A DNA stretch of 64,000 nt from Okapia johnstoni (taxonomy: Eukaryota; Chordata; Mammalia; Artiodactyla; Giraffidae): positions 15,895,001 through 15,959,000 of the forward strand of contig CM044311.1 of assembly GCA_024291935.2 (NCBI GenBank), written 5' to 3'. Position numbers and translations under genes: made by a program. Shown here piece by piece: positions 21,833 to 33,010 of the stretch; the stretch's first letter is position 1; each line of letters opens with the position of its first letter. The notes beneath the pieces were generated by a model that did no database searches, was not told where the DNA came from, and worked only from the letters and a program-made list of their open reading frames with translations.

Positions 21833-21862
21833 CATATATATCTCATATGATACATATGTGTT

Positions 21863-21905
<43 letters not shown>

Positions 21906-22405
21906 GGAATATTTCTCAGCCATAAAAAGAAAAAAATAATGTCATTTGCAGCAACAAGGATAGACTTAGAGATTATCATACTAAGTGAAGTAAGCCAAAC
22001 ATATGATATATGACAGAGACAAAAAAATGATAAAAAATACAAATATATAAGATTGCTGATATGTGGAATTAAAGAAAAGGTACAAATGAACTTATATACA
22101 AAACAAAAATAGACCCACAGACATACAAAAACAAACTTGTAGTTACCAAAAAGAAAAGGGGGTGGGATAAATTAGGAGCTTGGAATGAACATAAACACAC
22201 TATTATATATAAAATAAACAACAAAGGTGCACTGTATAGCACAGGGAACTCTACTCAATATTTTGTAATAACATATAAGGAAAAAGAATTCAAAAAAGAA
22301 TATATATGTAATATATATATACATATTCAATTGTATATAACTGAATCATGGCTGTACATCTGAAGCTAGTGAAATTGTAAATCAATGATATGTCAAGATA
22401 AAAAA
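21703..22405 (+). mobile_element. L1 LINE 3' end with 12-bp TSD
   Basis: Sense L1 tail from 'tgcacctcaatgttcattg' to a purine-rich end, flanked by perfect 'gaaaaaaatctg' at 21691-21702 and 22406-22417. It carries (TA)n at 21798-21829 and 21863-21881 and (CA)n at 21882-21905. Non-coding. Confidence 0.94.
21798..21905. repeat. (TA)n / (CA)n compound microsatellite
   Basis: Two TA tracts and a terminal CA tract, between the L1 landmarks 'ggataaagaagatgtg' and 'ggaatatttctcagccat'. Confidence 0.95.
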
Positions 22406-22417
22406 GAAAAAAATCTG

Positions 22418-22842
22418 AGACTCTCTGTTATATGTTCATGGTATTTTATTTCATATTTATATAGGAGCCTGCCAGGATTAAAAATTATTTTGCAAAATTT
22501 TACTGTGTAAAACCCACTGAAGGCTTGGGCAATGTGCCATCACACTTTGCTCTCTTCAAGATGTATTGTGTAAATTTGAGAGATACTTCTTTCACTGGAT
22601 ATACTGCTGTAATTGAAGTCAACTCTAGTTGAAAATTCAGCTGGTGATAATTGGACATGTAGATAGTTTAGCTTGAGCCTCATCAATTCATCATAGCTAT
22701 CAACAACTTTTTTTGAAGTTTTATTTCTAACTGGCAATACATATCCATATTTGGCTTTGGAAGAATTTGTTCTTTAACTAAGAAGATCCCAAGACTTTTT
22801 TTTAATTAAAATTCTTATTTTGTTTTTTAACTTTTTATTTTT
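22418..22842. other. No gene or repeat recognised
   Basis: A 65-codon antisense frame (22540-22737) has no recognisable domain. Nothing else stands out. Confidence 0.4.
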
Positions 22843-22980
22843 TAATTTTTTAAAATGTTTATTGGGATATAGTTGCTTTACAGTGTTGTGTTAGTTTCTG
22901 CTGTACAGAAAAGTGAATTAGCTATACATTTACATATATCTTCTTTTTTCAATTTCTTTCCCATTTAGGTCACCACTTCA
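22843..22980 (-). mobile_element. L1 LINE 3' end, antisense fragment
   Basis: 'tgtttattgggatatagttg' and 'agtttctgctgtacagaaaa' are the antisense L1 3' end. 5'-truncated after about 135 bp. Confidence 0.85.
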
Positions 22981-23130
22981 AGAATTTTAATAACTCTATA
23001 ATGAAAATAAAAAGTAAAACTTTAGCTAGAACTTACAATAAGTGACAAAGTGTTAGGCATTCACTTTCTCTTACATAACTGTCGGTTATGCAGTTATCCT
23101 CAAGCTCTTTCCGGGCATCTAACTGTGTTA

Positions 23131-23340
23131 GGGCTTCCCAGGTGGTGCAGTGGTAAAGAATCTGCCTGCAATGCAGGAGGTGCAAGAGACGTGGGTTCAA
23201 TCCCTGGGTCAGGAGGATCCTCTGAAGAAGAAAATGCCAACCTACTCCAATATTCTTGCCATGGAAAATTCCATGGGCAGAGGAGCCTGGCGGGCTACAG
23301 TCCACAGGGTTGCAAAGAGTCGGATGCGACTGAGTATGCA
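23131..23340 (+). mobile_element. Bov-tA SINE
   Basis: Sense head 'gggcttcccaggtggtgcag' and B-box-like 'gggttcaatccctggg', then the Bov-A body. The tail has a short repeated 'gcgactgagt'. Confidence 0.93.
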
Positions 23341-24062
23341 TAGGTGCGACTGAGTGCATTCATGTGTTCTGCGATCATATCCTTCCTCACATACTCTTGC
23401 ATGAGTTAACATGTCTAGGTCTAAAAATTGTTGAGTTACAACTTATCTCCTCAATCACATTTACAATATATTTAGGTATCATTTACATAAGTGGATAGAG
23501 AAATTTTATTCTAAGATCTGAGTAACAACAAGTTATTCTGGTAGTACTAGTTTCTACTCAGCTTTGGTGGATGTGTACATGCTTGTGTACACATAGCGTT
23601 TTCTTTCTCAAAAAAATACATTATAAATAGTTTAACTGCATAAACAAGTGAGTGGCAAGATTGTAGAATCTTGGAGTTCTTCCATAAAAACCTAAAGGTC
23701 CTGCAGACATTTGCTCTCTCAATCCCTTTATTTTCTGCATGAGGAAAACGAAGCCCAAAGAGATGGCATGTCCAATGTGACAGTCCTAAAATCAGGCCCG
23801 GGAGGCCTACCCCTTGGTGCTGTGAGTTCTCTATTGCTGTGGCATGAATTTGTATAGCTGCAATACAGAGGCATTACAGGCTATGGAATTTACTTTATGT
23901 ATGTACCACCCTTGACATTTGGTATGTGCAGTTAGTTAGCCTTTGGCTTTCCCTATGGTCAGATACACTGCTAGCAGGATATCCATGCTGGTAGGCAGTG
24001 TTCTGTGACAGTGGACCCACTCTGGAAGCCCTTTTGTTCTATATCCTTAAAAAAAACCTGTA
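23341..24062. other. Unassigned; possible old SINE
   Basis: No gene. 23640-23800 ('tgcatgaggaaaacgaagccc') resembles a MIR-like core, but too weakly to call. Confidence 0.3.
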
Positions 24063-24600
24063 AATGATTAAAAAATCTTTTTATTGGAGTATAGATGATT
24101 TACAATGTTGTGTTACGTTTCAGGTGGTGTACAGCAAACTGATTCAGTTATGAAAAGTGAAAATGTTAGTCGCTTAGTCATATCTGACTCTTTGCAACCC
24201 CATGGACTGTAGCCCGCTAGGCTCCTCTCTCCATGGAATTCTCCAGGGAAGAATAATGGAGAGGGTAGTCATTCCCTTCTCCAGGGGATCTTCCCAACCC
24301 AGGGATGTAACCTGGGTCTCATGATTTGCAGACAGATTCTTTACCATCTGAGCCACCAGGGAAGCCCCGATTCAGTTATACATATACATATATCTACTCT
24401 TTTTTAAGATTGTTTCCCCATTTACATCAATACTAATATTGAATAGAGTTCCCTGTGCTGTACTATAGATCCTTATTAGTCATCTATTTTATATATGGTA
24501 GTTTAAATATGTCAGTCCCAATCTCCCTATTTATCCCTCCCCTCTTACTCCTTGTTTTTCCTGTCTCCCTTTGATTAACTATGTATGCTTTGCCAGTTAG
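24063..24600 (-). mobile_element. L1 LINE 3' end, antisense, split by Bov-tA
   Basis: 'ctttttattggagtatag' at the left and 'gttccctgtgctgtactata' and 'tccctttgattaactatg' at the right are contiguous antisense L1 once the Bov-tA at 24152-24368 is removed. Confidence 0.88.
24152..24368 (-). mobile_element. Bov-tA SINE with TSD, nested in L1
   Basis: Antisense Bov-tA flanked by perfect 'gattcagttat' at 24141-24151 and 24369-24379, so it is younger than the L1. Confidence 0.95.
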
Positions 24601-25536
24601 CACATTGATTCCAAATTTGGGTTTCCATTGCTGAATCTGTGTTTGTTTGTTTTTTAGCATGGTGCATGTTAGAAATAGGCTTTAGCTCTCACGAAAGAAA
24701 TCAAACATATTTTGAACATATGGTGATTAGCTTCTGTTCTTTGGAAAAGGGTATAAAACTCTATGGAAGTCTGAATTAGTTTTTTTTTTTTGGGGGGGAT
24801 GATAGTCATATCTGATATCCTAATTAGTTCTCAGTTCAGGCATCAGTTTAGGAGAACTTCTGATTGCATGGTTCTCTCTTAGAACACAATCTGGCCTCTG
24901 AAATCTTGTTGAGTCTGCTTCAGGTGAATCTTCCACACCATGACCACTAAAAGAGCTTCATACAGCATGCAGAACAAGTCGTATAAACTCTTTTACACTT
25001 TCTTGTTGATAAATATTTATTAATAGATGTCTGTCTGAATTAAGGAATTTGATTAAGTTTTGTTTCTATTAAAATTGCATAGCCAGGTGTGGGACAGTAG
25101 TGAACTCTTGCTAGCTCAGGCTTTTTTGGTGTCCAAGAATCTAAGTGTGCAAAACCAGACTGGCTTAGGTAAGTTTACAACTGCAGGTGATATTTCATTT
25201 TCAGAATCAGTGGGCTCTTAAGTCTTCTGCGCCCTTAGTATATTTTTTCTTCTTGCCTTTACCCTAGACTTTTGCTAAAGTTACAAGAAAGTGGGAGTTG
25301 CTACTCTGGCTTTTTATGACTTCCTGGGAAATGATTAATTTTGCTGTCCTTCAACTTTCTTCCCTTGCTGGTTCTGTTGCTTTGGGGACACAGAGGTCAT
25401 GACTGGTCAAGTCCCTAGCATCATTTCTTATATAATTGAGCCAGGTCCACTGGTACTTGGTCATTGGGATGGTGAGGGAAGCTGACATGGAGACTTAGAG
25501 CTCAGGTGAATTAGTGGTCCACTGGAGATTCCAGTC
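24601..25536. other. No gene or repeat recognised
   Basis: Contains a T/G homopolymer run at about 24781-24800. No ORF or element recognised. Confidence 0.4.
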
Positions 25537-25892
25537 ATTATGGGCTGAATCGTGTTCTCACAAAATTTATATGTTGAAATCCCTAATATTTGGTACCTCA
25601 GAATGTGACTGTGAAAGGGAAAATTGAATTAAAATGAGTTCTGTAGAGTAAGCCATAAGGCAATATGATTGATTTCTTGAAAGAAGAGGAGATTAGGACT
25701 CAGAGTTACAGAGGGAAGGTCATAGGAAAATACTGAGAGAAGGCAACCATTTACATGCCAAGGAGAGAGGCCTCAGAAGAAACTAACCCTGTGAACACCT
25801 TGATCGTGGACTTTCAGCCTCAAGAATGGTGGGACAATACATTTCCTTTGTGTGAGCCACGCGGTCTGTGGTGCTTTTTAAGGCAGCCATGA
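25537..25892 (+). mobile_element. MaLR-type LTR fossil
   Basis: 'cattatgggctgaatcgtg', 'atatgttgaaatccctaa', 'aacaccttgatcgtggact' and 'gtgagccacgcggtctgtgg' follow the order of an old MaLR LTR. Diverged. A Bov-tA begins at its right end. Confidence 0.65.
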
Positions 25893-26094
25893 AGCTTTCC
25901 TGGTGGCTCAGTGGTAAAGAATCCACCTGCAATGCAGGACACATAGGTTCGACCCCTGGGTCAGGAAAATCCCCTGGAGGAGGAATGGGCAATCCACACC
26001 GGTATTCTTGCTGGATAATCCCAGGAATACAGAGAAACCTGGTGGGCTACAGTTGGTGTGATCACAAAGAGTTGGACAGAATGAGCACATACAC
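25893..26094 (+). mobile_element. Bov-tA SINE
   Basis: Head 'agctttcctggtggctcagt' and B-box-like 'aggttcgacccctgg', then a more diverged body ending 'agttggacagaatgagca'. Confidence 0.92.
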
Positions 26095-26697
26095 TCTTAA
26101 CTCTCTTAGGAAATTAACGCACCAGGTCAGTTTGTTCCAGATCTAATACTTTCCCCCCTGCCCTGACCCCTCTCCTTGATCTGTTGCTGCAGCGTTGGCC
26201 CTGGCTCTGAAAGCTCACACACTGGAATCGGGGTTAAGCCTTGCAACATTTCATTTTGTGTGAGAGTGAGTTCCAGGAGGCAGTGCAGTACCCAGCTGGC
26301 CTTGAGGGGTTGGGGCTGGCTTTGGAAAATGAGGCACCTCAGACTCAAATGAGAAACTTCCTGTAGCAGCCCCAGGCCCTGCAAGGAACAGTTAACAGAG
26401 ATGTTACATTTTGGATTATTTTTACTCTCTTCTCTGCAGGTGAGGAAAACTCTCTCTGGCTCCAAGTTAAAAACACATGCTCCAATACCACAGGAACTAA
26501 GATGAGTTTTCAACTCTCTGTTCTCAGTCCCCAAGGATGGATTTATATTCAAGGTTTGTGATTTCCCAGCTCCCAACTAGATTATCCATCCCTGAAAATC
26601 CACTGTATTAGTTGGAAAGCAAGCCATAAATAAACCCCAAGTTGATCCTGAGATTGGGAGGAAAAAGTTATATATTCCTACCTCCTTTAAAACACAT
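26095..26697. other. No gene or repeat recognised
   Basis: Moderate-GC stretch. A 149-codon antisense frame (26127-26576) covers most of it, but no domain, codon signal or splice context supports it. Confidence 0.35.
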
Positions 26698-26700
26698 CAG

Positions 26701-26927
26701 GTGTGCTCAGTCATGTTCACCTTTTTGCGACCCCATGTACTGTAGCTTGCCAGGCTCTTCTGTCCATGGAATTTTCCAGGCAAGAATACTGTAGTGTGGT
26801 GGGGGGGATAGTGGGTTGCTTATCCTCCTTCTCCAGGGGATCTTTTCAACTCAGGGATTGACCCCTGTGTCTCCTGCATCTCCTGCATTGGCAGGTGGCT
26901 TTTTACCACTGTACCACCTGGGAAGCT
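26701..26927 (-). mobile_element. Bov-tA SINE
   Basis: Antisense copy with an internal G-run insertion ('gtggtgggggggatagtg') and a duplicated 'ctcctgcat' in the head. The head ends 'taccacctgggaagc'. Confidence 0.9.
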
Positions 26928-27323
26928 TCTAAAATGAATTATCAATCCTTAGAGTCTTAAAGTCAAGTCCAGAACAAGACTGACAAACATCATGTCTGTT
27001 TCTATTTTGAAGTATATATTTCTATTCAACGTGTCCTCTGTCCATTATCAATGATGGGTACCCTCCTTCCACCACTGACAATCTTACTGGCAGTCATTTT
27101 GGATATTCAAGTATTTAAAAACAGTTAAATAAAATGTGGATTTTCTGAAAGATAGACAGTGGGATTGGGATGAATCAGACTATGACCCGCCTGAAATAAT
27201 TTGTGCATCTGCCAATTTGGGGCCTATCAGTTTTCCATCTGGAACATCACATTTAAATAAATATATTGGTTATGGCAGTAGAAGTTTACTACTTAACTTC
27301 TATGAAACTTGCCTATTGTAGAC
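26928..27323. other. No gene or repeat recognised
   Basis: A 61-codon plus frame (27136-27321) has no recognisable domain. It ends just before an A-run that I assign to the adjacent LTR. Confidence 0.4.
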
Positions 27324-28025
27324 AAAAAAAAAAAAAAGCACAACATGAGAGTTAAGAGTTAAGTTCTATTTGGGGCAAAATGAGGACTATTGCCCAGGAG
27401 ACAGCACCTCAGACAGTTCTGAGAAACTGCTCCAAAGAGGAAGGGGTTGGAGGGGGGAGGTTAGTGTACATGGGATTTTGGTGAAGAGGGTGTACAGGCA
27501 GTCAAGCACATTTTTTTTTGTTTTGCAGTTTTCTGCTAGTCACAAGGAACAGAATCATTATAAAAGATTTTAGTGTTTTCCTAGGTGTGAGGAGATATAA
27601 GAATTGGGCTCAGAAAATTTGCTCTTCGAATGTCTAACTATCTGAAGACCTATCCTACCAGTTTTTCCCAGAGCACAGTGTGGCTCATTTCTGTTCTCCA
27701 CCCTGAACTCCTTTCAGGGGGTGTTGAAGGTCAGCAGCTGCAGCCACACATGATTTAATCCTTGTAGACAGATGACAGTCCCAGTTTGTAGTTAACACTA
27801 TAAAACTGGAGTAACCGCCTGTTGTATCTTCTTACACGTGGCAGACGTGGAGGAACAGCCATTTGTTTTGAAGCACTTGGTAACTGGGCTAAAATCACAT
27901 GGGGGTGCAAGCTTCCTATAATTTATCAGTGCAGTCTAGCTCCTAGGGCCCTATGTTGTTAGTGAATCACTCAGAGTTACTGGGTCTGGTAAAGAACTCT
28001 CAAGCACTAAAGTTTAATGATTAAA
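27324..28025 (-). mobile_element. ERV-type LTR fragment (artiodactyl), antisense
   Basis: A-run then 'gcacaacatgagagttaag' and 'tatttggggcaaaatgagga', the antisense of an LTR whose sense end reads AATAAA-ctctca-ttgtgca-T(n). Farther in, 'gtcagcagctgcagccacac' and 'gacagtcccagtttgtagtt' match what I remember of the same element. Two further copies lie at 29880-30350 and 30605-31040. Confidence 0.55.
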
Positions 28026-29059
28026 AAAACCCAACAAACTAAAAAAATGCAAGTGAGTAAACAAGGAGCTAGATGGTGGAATGAGCCGCTTGTTCATCTC
28101 TAGAGGGGCCAGACATTCTGACTCATGGAGTTATTCTGTTTTCCTACCTGAATGAGCTAGGCTCCTGTGAAACCTACATATTTGAGGTCAATGATCAAGA
28201 GTTGTCATTCAAGATACAGTATCTAATTGGGTATGTCTAATGAGTGTTTTCAAGTTTTTTGAAAGACTTTAGCAATCATAATTCAAGAGACATTTTAGCA
28301 TTTTCTTTTTCTTTTTCACTTATCTAGATTCTTTAAGTGATATGACAGGTTTGTTTTCAGTGTTGGAGTTAGGGCTGGTGCTGAGAATACCAGTGTATCC
28401 TAAAATTCTTTTTTGGAGTGAAAAAGTGGATTTAAACCCACTTACAACAACATGAGAGAAACAACGTCAGATGAATTTCTGACTGGAGAAAATAATAATG
28501 AAGGATCTGACTTAAGTGATTGATAAAACCTCTAGATGATCTTTATGTTGTTCTTTCTTTTCTTTTCCTCCTCCTTCTTGTTCTCCTCTTCTTTACCTTT
28601 AGTGTGTGGAAGGAAGAATAAAAATGCCAGGATCAGCTGGTTATAAAGTAGACAGCTTTGTTTGCTCAGTTGAATCAGGAAATGTGAGATTAGGGGAAGA
28701 GCTGAGATTTAGTTCGCATCTGTGAGGGAAGCTTTGGGATTTCAATTTCTTTAATTAAAACAAACAGGAAGAAATGAAAAGAGAGAGCAGGGGCCAAGGA
28801 GAGAGAAAAAAACAACAAGGTGTTCTGCTGCCTTGAACCACTGGGCGGGCAGCCTGCTGATGTGGCACTGCTCTATACCACTTGCCTTTAAATATTTGCC
28901 CTGTATTTGTTTTAGAGAAGGGGCTGAATACTGCCTGGGGGATGGCAGAGGAGGAAGGCTACCTCATGGCAGAGCCCACTCTCTTCTCTGTTAGGGTATT
29001 CAGCTCTGGCCCCAAACTTGCTTATTCTTATTCCACCAAACAAGATCCCTGCACCCCTG
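28026..29059. other. No gene or repeat recognised
   Basis: About 1 kb of mixed composition, including an A-rich patch at 28020-28050. No ORF with a domain. Confidence 0.4.
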
Positions 29060-29837
29060 TTCAGTTCAGTTCAGTCGCTCACTAGTGTCCGACTCTTTGC
29101 GACCCCATGAACCACAGCACACCAGGCCTCCCTGTCCAACACCAACTCCCGGAGTTTACCCAAATTCATGTCCATTGAGTCGATGATGCCATCCAACCAT
29201 CTTATCCTCTGTCATCTCCTTCTCCTCCTGCCCACAATCTTTCCCAGCATCAGGGTCTTTTTCAATGAGTCAGCTCTTCGCATCAGGTGGCCAAAGTATT
29301 GGAGTTTCAGCTTCAACATCTGACCTTCCAACGAACACCCAGGACTGATCTCCTTTAGGATGGACTAGTTGGATCTCCTTGTAGTCCAAGAGACTCTCAA
29401 GAGTCTTCTCCAACACCACAGTTCAAAAGCATCAATTCTTCAGTGCTCAGCTTTCTTTGTAGTCCAAAGTCACATCCATACATGACTACTGGAAAAAACA
29501 TAGCCTTGACTAGACAGACCTTTGTTGACAAAGTAATGTCTCTGATTTTTAATATGCTATCTAGGTTCGTCATAACTTTCCTTCCAAGGAGTGAGCGTCT
29601 TTTAATTTCATGGGTGCAGTCACTATCTGCAGTGATCTTGGAGCCCCAGAAAATAAAGTCATCCACTGTTTCCCCATCTATTTGCCATGAAGTGATGGGA
29701 CCAGATGCCATGAACTTAGTTTTCTGAACGTTGAGCTTTAAGCCAACTTTTTCACTCCCTTCTTTCACTTTCATCAAGAGGTTCTTTAGTTCTTCTTCAC
29801 TTTCTGCCATAAGGGTGGTGTCGTCTGTGTATCTGAG
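29060..29837 (-). mobile_element. BovB LINE 3' portion, antisense
   Basis: 'ttcagttcagttcagtcgct' to 'gtctgtgtatctgag'. Its 5' truncation point lies just upstream of the reverse transcriptase YADD codons. The antisense frame 29397-29849 (150 codons) reads BovB ORF with substitutions and ends in flanking sequence. Confidence 0.94.
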
Positions 29838-29879
29838 TTGAATAAACATTGAGAATTAAAATATTGCCTGCCATATCAG

Positions 29880-30350
29880 TATACAAAGGATGCAGCACTC
29901 ATCAAGCCATTACATTATAGCCACCTGGGTGGTGATCCCTGAGGGAGCTCAGGATGGAGATAAATATGCTGCCTACTGCTCAGCCTGCCTAGCCATTAGC
30001 TGCTGCAGCCACTGTCAATGGTGCACCAAGAGGGGACTCAGGGTGAGAAAATGCAGAATACTGGCCCCAGATAGGTGAGGTGCATATCAAAGCCCAGATT
30101 CTTACATCTTCCCACATATAGAAAAGTGCTCAATTCCTTAACTTGAGACTTCTGGTTTCCTTTTATTAACAGTAATCTTTTGACTATCTGATTTTGGTGC
30201 AAAAATTCCTATATATCCTGACTTTCCCTGTTCCTTTTCAGGGAAGTTTCTCAGAATTATTTGAGATGCTGCCACCCAAGCTAGAAATCCTAAGAATGTC
30301 TGCCAAATAAAACATAACTCTCAAATTTTAGGTTGTGCATTTTTTTTTTC
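29880..30350 (+). mobile_element. ERV-type LTR fragment, sense
   Basis: Contains a TATA-like 'cctatatatcctgac', a polyadenylation signal in 'caaataaaacataactctc', and ends 'ggttgtgcattttttttt', the order expected of LTR U3-R-U5. It is the inverted partner of 30605-31040. Confidence 0.6.
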
Positions 30351-30604
30351 AGACAGCCCTTATGTCCAATTCTAGGATTCACCTAGAGTCTTCTTGGCCA
30401 CAAATAATAAAATTCTTCTAAACATATGTGGTCCTCTCCTTGGAAAATGCTGCTTTCTCCATCCTCTAAAATTTCTAGTGGAAATTTAGTGTCTCAGTGA
30501 TTTATAGCATCTCCTATAGATTGGTACATGGCACACTGGTTAATCTGAGTGTAGACTCTAAAAAATATTCACAGCCTAGAAGTTGAGAATTATGTACTGG
30601 CAAC

Positions 30605-31040
30605 AATTTCAGGATTTCAAATCCAGGAGGCATCATTTCAAGTAACCCTGGGAGAATTGCTCTGAGGAGGCTGGGAGTGGAGGTGTGATTGTGCCAGTTT
30701 ATGTGGTAGTTTTGCAACAAAAGGCACAAGCCTGAATGTCAAAAGAGTATTGTTAATTAGAGGAAAACCAGCTATCTCAAGTTAAGAAGTTTAGCACTTC
30801 TCTATGTATGGGAAAATACACGAGTCTGGCTCTCTGAAATCATTTTTTTTGATATGCACCTCACCATTCTGGGTCTAGTATCCTGTGTTTTCACATCCTG
30901 AGTGTCCTCAGGGATCACCATAGGGAGTGGCTGCAGTTTGATGGCTGCTAGATAGCAGGTATTCTTTCATTCCTGAATTCTCTTAGGATTCACCAGCTCA
31001 CCTTCCATGGTGGCTGAAATTGCTGATGACTGTGACATCA
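30605..31040 (-). mobile_element. ERV-type LTR fragment, antisense
   Basis: 'ttttgcaacaaaaggcac', 'aaaaccagctatctcaagtt' and 'atatgcacctcaccattctg' are the reverse complement of segments in 29985-30260, at roughly 75-80% identity by eye. No flanking duplication was found. Confidence 0.6.
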
Positions 31041-31385
31041 CTTATCTACTGATGTGGCAGGAAATATTCCATTTTTCATGAGTGAGGCAGATGTGGTTGA
31101 GAGCCAGAGGAAAAGAGTTTGTCCTCCACAAATGGAACTCAATGAAAGGAAGTTCCAAATGATTTAAAATTTATTTTAAAGAATGAAAGAGAGCTAGAGA
31201 AATGTTTAAAAGCAATATTAATAAGAATGCTAATAATTTGAGCTTCTGTTTCCATCTTGGGAATTTGCTCTGCGAGAGAAACTACTCTCTAGTGTTTGTA
31301 CTCTGCAGTTTGAAAAACAATGTATATCTTGAAAAATGGGTGTGAATCATTTTTTCAATTCAATATATAAGCAACATCATATGGT
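31041..31385. other. No gene or repeat recognised
   Basis: Short AT-rich spacer between an LTR fragment and an L1 3' end. Confidence 0.4.
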
Positions 31386-31795
31386 ATCAATGAACTTATA
31401 AACAAAACAAGAAGAGACCCACAAACAAAGAAAATAAATTTCTGGCTACCAAAGGGGAAAAGGGTGGGGGGATTAATGAGTTTGGGATTAGCATATACAC
31501 TACTATATGTAAAGTAGATAACCAACAAACACCTACTGTATAACACAGAAAACTATACTCAATATTTTTTAATAACCTAGAAGGGAAAATAATCTGAAAA
31601 AGTGTATATAATATAAATAGTTTATCCATATAGCTTATATATGCATATTTAATAAATATAGTTTATATATACAATATAAACAATACAAAGTTTATATATA
31701 GTGTATATATATATATAGTATGTATATATATATAAGCTAAATCACTTTGTTGTACATCTGAATCTAATAACAATATTTTAATCAACTATTCTTCA
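31386..31795 (+). mobile_element. L1 LINE 3' end
   Basis: 'tcaatgaacttataaacaaa' through 'ttaatcaactattcttcact'. It contains an expanded AT-rich segment (31610-31735) of imperfect 'tatatata/gtttatata' units. Confidence 0.9.
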
Positions 31796-31799
31796 CTTA

Positions 31800-31884
31800 G
31801 GGCTTTCCTGCCTGATAGCTCAGTTGGTAAAGTATCTGCCTGCAATGAAGGAGATGACTCCTGGTTCAATTCCTGGGTTGATTC
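31800..31884 (+). mobile_element. Bov-tA SINE head fragment
   Basis: Only the tRNA-like head survives: 'ggctttcctgcctgatagct' to 'caattcctgggttgattctt'. The body is missing and a complete copy starts 85 bp downstream. Confidence 0.85.
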
Positions 31885-31968
31885 TTCAGTTAAAGAAACG
31901 AAAAAAATGGATATGACTACCTCTGTGATCAATGGACCTAGACTTTTTATGGTCCACTATAGAATGAA

Positions 31969-32187
31969 GAGGGCTTCCGTGGTGGTTCAGACAGTAAAGA
32001 ATCCACCAACAATGCAGGAGACCTGGCTTTGATCCTTGGGTTGGGAAGATCCCCTGGAGGAGGGCATGACAACCCACTCCTGTATTCTTGCCTGGAGAAT
32101 ACTGATGGACAGAGGAGCCTCGTGGGCTACAGTCCATGGGGACACAAGGAGTTAGACATGACTGAATGACTAAGAACAGCACAGCAC
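31969..32187 (+). mobile_element. Bov-tA SINE with TSD
   Basis: Full head and Bov-A body ending 'gactgaatgactaagaac'. Flanked by ataga(a)tgaa/ataga(a)agaa (nine of ten bases equal) at 31959-31968 and 32188-32197. Confidence 0.92.
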
Positions 32188-32297
32188 ATAGAAAGAATAA
32201 GTCACAGACTTGAACAACTTTATGCTTTCCAATGAAGAGAGAGAAAAGACCATCTATTGGCTTAAAGATTTTACAAATTAAGTGATAAATATCAATT

Positions 32298-32353
32298 GCT
32301 GTTGTTCAGTTGCTCAGTCATATCCAACTCTTTGCAATCCCATGGACTGCAGT
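32298..32353 (-). mobile_element. Bov-A fragment, antisense
   Basis: 'ttgctgttgttcagttgct' to 'cccatggactgcag': only the 3' ~55 bp of a Bov SINE. Confidence 0.85.
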
Positions 32354-33010
32354 AATGTCAGTACCAAGGCCAAATTTATGTGTGACCTTAAAAACCAACA
32401 ACTTCAGAGAGTCGAAGCGATTCAGAGGATTATGTTTATGATTGTGGAAACAGCCATCAAATGTAATTAAAGAAGTCAAGGGTCCTAGTGACTTTTGAGA
32501 TTTATGAAATCTGTACCAAATGCTGTACCAAACTTAGCCTTTGGGAAATGGCATCATGCACTCTGAGACTTCTAAGGACATTGTAAATAGTAGGTAATTC
32601 ACCTTCTACATCCACTTCCAGTCATCTAGGTGGTATTTATCACCACAGCCTTCTGTGTTGAGAAATAAAGTTTCATCTAATCTTATAAATTGTTGATTTC
32701 ATGTAGAATGAATACAGAGTTGGTCTCTGTTTACCTCCAGGGCTGGGCGTCTACAGGGGACTCTTTCTTGTCCAGTAGCTATAGTAAGAGTTTGCGTGCA
32801 AAAGGAGGAAGAATGCTATAATTAATCTGCAACCTTCCACTTATAATTAAGGCTCATTTTTGCCTTGAGTTTTCAGGCAGGATCTATTTGGACCTTTACC
32901 CTTTCTTCCTCCAGCGTTTTATTTCCCTCTGTCCATTGCCTGATCTCATTTCTTTCCAAGATGTGATTAATAGTTGCAACATTCTTTTGGGCCCTCCAAG
33001 GGCAAAGGTT
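32354..33010. other. No gene or repeat recognised
   Basis: Single-copy-looking sequence. No ORF above chance and no named repeat. Confidence 0.4.

Noticed and set aside
26127..26576. 149-codon antisense open frame
   Set aside because: No domain, motif, splice context or family resemblance. A GC-richer stretch makes long open frames likely by chance.
27136..27337. Processed pseudogene suggested by a 61-codon frame followed by an A-run
   Set aside because: The A-run belongs to the antisense LTR next to it (its sense end is ttgtgca-T(n)), and the frame has no known homology.
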